Shown piece after piece: positions 60,164 through 64,000 of a stretch of DNA of 64,000 nucleotides (the stretch's first letter is position 1; every line of letters starts with the position of its first letter). The translations under genes were made by a program, and so were the position numbers. The notes under the pieces were generated by a model, which worked only from the letters and a program-made list of their open reading frames with translations, was not told the DNA's origin and did no database searches. Origin of the DNA: Acidihalobacter aeolianus (GTDB lineage: Bacteria > Pseudomonadota > Gammaproteobacteria > DSM-5130 > Acidihalobacteraceae); NCBI RefSeq assembly GCF_001753165.1, contig NZ_CP017448.1, forward strand, positions 824,462 to 888,461, written 5' to 3'.

Positions 60164-61402
60164 ATGAGCGTGCCGTCACCTGTTTATCTCTGGGGTCTTG
60201 TCCCGCTCGGTCTGCTGGGCATCGGCCTGCTGGCGCACAAATTCCTGGCCGTTCGCTGGCCGGCGCTCGGCGATTGGTTGCGACGGCGCACCTGGCCATG
60301 GACGCTGCGCATCGTCCACGTGTTTCTGCTGGCGTCCTTCATCGAGTTGATGCTCAGCGGCGTGGCGATCTATCTGCCCGATCTGCATGCGGTGCTGTTG
60401 CCCTGGCTACAGACCATCTACGCGCTGCACGTGTGGCTGGGGACGGCCTTTCTGGTTGCCCTGCTGTTTTCGCTGCTGTCGTCGCCGCGGCTGGTGCGGC
60501 GCGTGCGACTGATCGACTGGACGCTGGTGTCTGCAGGAAGCCTGTTTCTCGGCGTTAGCGGCTACGTGCTGTGGTTCGACACGACCTTCCCCGTGTACTG
60601 GAATGCCATCGCGTTTAGCTGGCACGGCTGGGTGGCGTACGCGCTGTTGGCGTGGCTGCTGGTGCATGCGTTTCTGCGCACCTTCTCGTTCCAGCGCAGC
60701 AGCCATCCGCTGAACTGGCGGGTCGATTTCACCCGGCGTCGTTTCCTATCCATGGGCGTGTCGTTGGTGGGCGCCAGTTTTGGCCTGCTGGGGCTGGCGG
60801 GTCTGCGGCGCAGGCCGGATCCGACATCCGGCGGGGCCGACAGCATGGCCACCAGTGATGCGGCTGCGCAATGGGCCTTTCCCGAGCATTACAGCTATAC
60901 CGGCGCCTACCCCGAGGTCGATCCGGTGGGCTTTCGGCTGTCCATAGGCGGGCTGGTCGAGCATCCGACGGCGCTGAGTCTCGACCAGATCAAAGCGCTG
61001 CGGCCAACGCACGCGCGCAGCAGCTTTCACTGCGTTACCGGCTGGAGTGTCCCCGATGTCCCGTGGGACGGTGTGACCATGGATGCGCTGTTCGCGCAGG
61101 CGGGTTTGCGACCGGAGGCGAGATACCTTGTCTTCTATTCGGCAGACGGCGTGTACGTTGACTGCCTCAGTCTGGCGCAGGCGCATGCGCAGGGCGCGCT
61201 GCTCGCTTACGGCATAGCCGGTACGCCGCTGCCGACGCGTGGAGGTTTCCCGCTGCGGCTGGTAGTACCTGGCATGTATGGTTACAAGTCTGTCAAATGG
61301 GTCGATCGGGTCGTTGCCACGGCGCATCCGGTTGCGGGCACATGGGAACAACAGGGTTATCCGGCTGCTGCCTATCTGGGCAGCGTGAAGACGGGGTTTT
61401 GA
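60164..61402 (+). CDS. Cytochrome b561-like membrane domain fused to a YedY-type molybdopterin domain
   Basis: A 412-residue fusion. Residues 10-172 form a membrane domain with about four helices and histidines at 52, 89, 154 and 168 suited to heme b, like MsrQ/b561 proteins. Residues 190-213 have TRRRFLSMGVSLVGASFGLLGLAG, a twin-arginine-like anchor. Residues 235-400 form an oxidoreductase of the sulfite oxidase/YedY fold with the molybdenum-binding C290 in SSFHCVTGWSVPDVPWDGV and PLRLVVPGMYGYKSVKWV. The likely reaction is periplasmic reduction or oxidation using quinol electrons. Substrate is unknown. Confidence 0.88.
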   Translation: MSVPSPVYLWGLVPLGLLGIGLLAHKFLAVRWPALGDWLRRRTWPWTLRIVHVFLLASFIELMLSGVAIYLPDLHAVLLPWLQTIYALHVWLGTAFLVALLFSLLSSPRLVRRVRLIDWTLVSAGSLFLGVSGYVLWFDTTFPVYWNAIAFSWHGWVAYALLAWLLVHAFLRTFSFQRSSHPLNWRVDFTRRRFLSMGVSLVGASFGLLGLAGLRRRPDPTSGGADSMATSDAAAQWAFPEHYSYTGAYPEVDPVGFRLSIGGLVEHPTALSLDQIKALRPTHARSSFHCVTGWSVPDVPWDGVTMDALFAQAGLRPEARYLVFYSADGVYVDCLSLAQAHAQGALLAYGIAGTPLPTRGGFPLRLVVPGMYGYKSVKWVDRVVATAHPVAGTWEQQGYPAAAYLGSVKTGF

Positions 61403-61519
61403 CGATGGCCTGGTAGTCGATCAATCCCCGTTATCCTTGAATCCAGCATATCTATTGTTCATCATCCGACGCATGCGTGGATGGAACCCTTTTGGCGTTG
61501 CCGGCGTGTCGATTAGGTG

Positions 61520-62161
61520 ATGAACAGTCAACGACTCAGCAAATGGTTCACCCGGCCGCTGCCGCCTGACGACTTCGAGGCGCTGATGGCGCCGCACGTC
61601 GAGACCTTGTATCGCGTCGCCTACCGGTTTACCGGACACCAGGAAGATGCTGAGGATCTGGTACAGGATCTGTTGATCAAGCTGTACCCGAAATCGGCGG
61701 AACTGGCCAGTATCGATGTCCTCCGTCCCTGGCTGATGCGCGCATTGTACAACCTGTTCGTAGATGGGCGCCGGCGCCACGCGCGCAGCCCCCATGGACA
61801 CCTGGATGCGCATGCGGAACACGAGGAAGACGGTGGGTGCACCGGCGTCTGGGATCGGATCGCCAGCGATGAAGCAGGGCCCGAGACAAGCGTGGAGCAT
61901 GGCTTGCTTGGCCAGCACATCATGGAGGCCATGGAGGCGCTCAACGAAGAACAGAAGGCAGTCCTCATGTTGCACGATGTCGAGGGCTACAGCCTGGTCG
62001 AACTGTCGGAAACGCTGGACGTGCCGGTCGGGACGTTGAAGTCGAGATTGTTTCGGGCGCGTCGCGCGCTCAAGGACAGCCTGATGGCCCGCAAGGTGGG
62101 ACAGAGGGATCTCTATTTTTTGGACGAGGTGATGACCGATGAACTGCCCAGTCTATCGTAG
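61520..62161 (+). CDS. ECF-type sigma factor
   Basis: A 213-residue sigma-70 family protein with only regions 2 and 4. Region 2 is MAPHVETLYRVAYRFTGHQEDAEDLVQDLLIKLYP; region 4 is EALNEEQKAVLMLHDVEGYSLVELSETLDVPVGTLKSRLFRARRALKDSL. GTG 61517 is an alternative start. It overlaps the anti-sigma gene by 23 bases and probably directs transcription of its own cluster. Confidence 0.92.
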   Translation: MNSQRLSKWFTRPLPPDDFEALMAPHVETLYRVAYRFTGHQEDAEDLVQDLLIKLYPKSAELASIDVLRPWLMRALYNLFVDGRRRHARSPHGHLDAHAEHEEDGGCTGVWDRIASDEAGPETSVEHGLLGQHIMEAMEALNEEQKAVLMLHDVEGYSLVELSETLDVPVGTLKSRLFRARRALKDSLMARKVGQRDLYFLDEVMTDELPSLS

Positions 62162-62780
62162 GCGTTTTGATCGGTATCTGGATGGCACGCTGGCGGCCGA
62201 GGAGCGTCGCGACGTCGATGAGCATCTGGCCTTTTGCCCCGCCTGCCGTGAGCATCTGAGTTGGGAGCGGCGGGTGTGGAACGAACTCCGTCAGCTGCCT
62301 GTGCCGCCGATGCGCAAGGCTTTTGCCAGTGAGGTCCTTGCCGCTGCCGTGAAGCAGCAGCCGCAGCGTAAACCGCTGCGCCAGCGGATGATGGGCTTGG
62401 CCATCGCCGCTAGCCTGTTGGCCGGTATTGGCATCGGCATCGGCGTGCAGCGTGAGGCCCAGCACAATAGTGCTTCTGTGGTTCAGCTCGCCGAGGGTAA
62501 GGATACGATCCGACTCGTGTTCAATGCCTCCAAGCAGGTGGAGGGCGTGCGCTTTACGGTCATTCTCCCGGCGGGCGTCGAGATTGCAGGCCATCCCGGC
62601 GAACGTGAGATCGTCTGGCACGGTCGGCTTAAACAGGGCAGGAACCTGTTGAGCCTGCCGTTGGTTGCGGACCGACCTGGCCATGGTGTCTTGAGGGCTG
62701 AAGTGCAGTACGGACAGTATGCGAGGGAAATCCAAATCGGCGTGCACGTTAAGGGGCACAGCACATTGTCGAAGATTTGA
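62139..62780 (+). CDS. Membrane anti-sigma factor with zinc-finger-like N terminus
   Basis: A 213-residue protein. The N terminus has a zf-HC2 pattern (C3, H28, C32, C35 in LDGTLAAEERRDVDEHLAFCPACREHL), which binds the sigma factor. One membrane helix lies at about 84-104 (MMGLAIAASLLAGIGIGIGV). A periplasmic domain of about 105 residues follows, with beta-rich sequence, probably the sensor. GAGG precedes the ATG by eight bases. Confidence 0.88.
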   Translation: MNCPVYRRRFDRYLDGTLAAEERRDVDEHLAFCPACREHLSWERRVWNELRQLPVPPMRKAFASEVLAAAVKQQPQRKPLRQRMMGLAIAASLLAGIGIGIGVQREAQHNSASVVQLAEGKDTIRLVFNASKQVEGVRFTVILPAGVEIAGHPGEREIVWHGRLKQGRNLLSLPLVADRPGHGVLRAEVQYGQYAREIQIGVHVKGHSTLSKI

Positions 62781-62821
62781 TACGGCGCTGAGGGTGGCGG
62801 TGGATTGGAAGGGATTAAGGA

Positions 62822-63241
62822 ATGGGTTTGATGCATCATTACACTAAGAATTCACATCGACCGCACCATGTCGCCTGCTTGCTACTGCTTGGTGGGGCAT
62901 TGGTGTACGCATTACCCTGTTTTGCTGCTGGCCAGGGACTAGATGTTACGATAAGCGTCGCCGGACCATCGCAGGATCTTCCAGCAATGATCGAGCATGA
63001 AATTGCACTACCTGAATCGGCAAGGCGGGTGCAAGGTGATTTGCTCCATAGAGACGGTCACCATGAAGGGGGAGATGTGCGTGGTGATGCCGGTTCCGAT
63101 GCCGATCCGTCAAAAGTAATCGGGCAATCTGAAAGCCTGCATCAGGAAACCGGCCCAGTGGAGCAACAATCACAGGAATTGCTGAACCAGGCTCAACAAA
63201 GTGCACAGACGATGGATGACCAGGGAGGTGATTCAGACTAA
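62822..63241 (+). CDS. Small exported acidic protein of unknown function
   Basis: A 139-residue protein with a signal peptide (HVACLLLLGGALVYALPCFAAG, about 16-37). The mature part is low-complexity, rich in Asp, Gln, Glu, Ser and His (GDLLHRDGHHEGGDVRGDAGSDADPS, then ETGPVEQQSQELLNQAQQSAQTMDDQGGDSD). No family is recognised. ATG 62822 or 62831 may be used; both have a purine-rich site. It sits between the anti-sigma and the TPR gene and may be part of the same regulon. Confidence 0.72.
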   Translation: MGLMHHYTKNSHRPHHVACLLLLGGALVYALPCFAAGQGLDVTISVAGPSQDLPAMIEHEIALPESARRVQGDLLHRDGHHEGGDVRGDAGSDADPSKVIGQSESLHQETGPVEQQSQELLNQAQQSAQTMDDQGGDSD

Positions 63242-63350
63242 GCTGCAACAGTTGAATATAATCAAAGCTTAGTCTAAACATGGCCGGGCGGATCGAATGC
63301 GGTCAGATTTCCGTGTTTGCGTGCCAGTCCGTCTGCACAGGGAGTGTTTA

Positions 63351-64000
63351 ATGCGCCTCAAGCTTGCGTCGGCAGCTTTGTCGATTTGCATGTTACTGTC
63401 GGTAGATGCTGCGCAGGCATCGACGATAGGTATGAATGCCTTTAGTAAAGGTGTCACGGCGTTTCGTTCTGGAGACTACCAAATCGCGTTGTCGGAATTT
63501 CTGCATGCGCGTGTTGCGGGTATCCAGTCGAATAACCTTACCTATGATCTTGGCTCGACCTATTTCAAGCTTGGGCGGTATGACGAAGCCGCTCGTGAGT
63601 TCGAGTTATTGGGCCGAGATCCATCGCTAACAGCTCTGGCCCACTACAATTTGGGCCTGATTGCCTTGCGCAAGGGTGTAAAACCAAAAGCCGAGACTGA
63701 ATTTAAGCTCGCCGCAAAAACGGCTACCTCGAGCAAGATTCGTGCGCTTGCTTACGAGCAGTTGCAGCGCATCCATCCTACCTCAGCCCCTGTTGCGCGC
63801 TGGGTGGGTTTCGCCAATCTGGGCGGCGGTTACGACAACAACGTGTCTTTGTTGTCACGTTCGAGCTTGATCGCAGCGGCCGGTCAGGGTTCTTCCTTCG
63901 TACAATTCCTGGCTGGGGCGATAGGTCAGATCACAGGGACACCCGATCATGGTTTGAAAGTGATCGGGACGGTTTATCATGTCAGCTATCCCGCACTGAA
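63351..64000 (+). CDS. Exported TPR/outer-membrane protein, 3' end outside window
   Basis: An open frame of 216 codons runs off the window end. A signal peptide (residues 1-24, ending DAAQA) is followed by three TPR-like repeats (NAFSKGVTAFRSGDYQIALSEFLHAR, TYDLGSTYFKLGRYDEAAREFELLG, AHYNLGLIALRKGVKPKAETEFKLAA). From residue 151 the text (RWVGFANLGGGYDNNVSLLSRSS) resembles the start of an outer-membrane beta-barrel of the TPR-barrel type. GGGAG lies six bases before ATG 63351. Secretion or surface-protein assembly is possible; this cannot be tested without the rest. Confidence 0.82.
   Translation, partial: MRLKLASAALSICMLLSVDAAQASTIGMNAFSKGVTAFRSGDYQIALSEFLHARVAGIQSNNLTYDLGSTYFKLGRYDEAAREFELLGRDPSLTALAHYNLGLIALRKGVKPKAETEFKLAAKTATSSKIRALAYEQLQRIHPTSAPVARWVGFANLGGGYDNNVSLLSRSSLIAAAGQGSSFVQFLAGAIGQITGTPDHGLKVIGTVYHVSYPAL

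Overview
The window is a high-GC chromosomal segment of a gammaproteobacterium. The evidence is the FeoB/FeoC iron-uptake pair, opgGH glucan genes, Lgt-ThyA-FolA in tandem, an RlmI-type rRNA methyltransferase and PhoP/QseB-like two-component genes. An Ectothiorhodospiraceae or Chromatiales-like lineage fits the gene mix, but that is inference; no rRNA or tRNA gene was recognised to place it. Genes are tightly packed, with many 1-4 base overlaps, so most clusters are probably operons.

Region by region. (1) 1-6.3 kb: 3' part of feoB with a FeoC-like gene, facing a leftward lipid operon (olsB-olsA-glycosyltransferase-PAP2 phosphatase) and a rhodanese gene. (2) 6.4-11 kb: a di-iron oxygen-binding protein, a Tat-type phosphoesterase gene cut by an in-frame amber codon, and a YyaL/DUF255 protein. 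(3) 11-17 kb: an unusual NinX-like/YwgA-like fusion, rlmI, an FHA protein, lgt-thyA-folA and a LuxR-type regulator. (4) 17-19 kb: an unknown membrane-anchored protein and an exported cupredoxin-like protein, preceded by a 22-bp palindrome. (5) 19-33.6 kb: a unidirectional leftward catabolic cluster with a three-subunit molybdenum hydroxylase (iron-sulfur subunit fused to a CoxG domain), a metal-dependent amidohydrolase, DUF1116 and DUF1989 proteins, a MarR regulator, two solute-binding proteins, a permease-ATPase fusion, a class II aldolase, a hydroxyacid dehydrogenase and an SDR protein. It looks like uptake and breakdown of a nitrogen-containing compound; the substrate is unknown. (6) 33.6-38.6 kb: metG, mrp/apbC, dcd and a DUF302 protein.

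(7) 38.9-42 kb is the clearest accessory island. Three AT-rich gene cassettes are separated by attC sites of integron type, with no integrase in the window (a CALIN-type array). The cassettes encode a multi-pass membrane protein, a membrane-anchored coiled-coil protein and a HEPN-like protein. A NERD-zinc-finger gene and a pair of 38-bp direct repeats follow. (8) 42-44.5 kb: an ammonium transporter preceded by two NtrC-box-like sites, a GST and a methyltransferase. (9) 44.6-57.2 kb: a leftward cytochrome b-TolC-adaptor-RND pump operon, divergent from a response regulator whose probable kinase partner lies 4.4 kb downstream, with opgH and opgG between them; the OpgH N-terminal region appears to be a separate gene. 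(10) 57.3-64 kb: two overlapping DUF697-type GTPases, a cytochrome b/YedY-like fusion, and an ECF sigma/anti-sigma/exported protein/TPR outer-membrane gene series that runs off the window.

Coordinates rest on reading frames, start codons and Shine-Dalgarno matches read by eye. Functions rest on recognisable motifs and domain patterns; no database search was possible.
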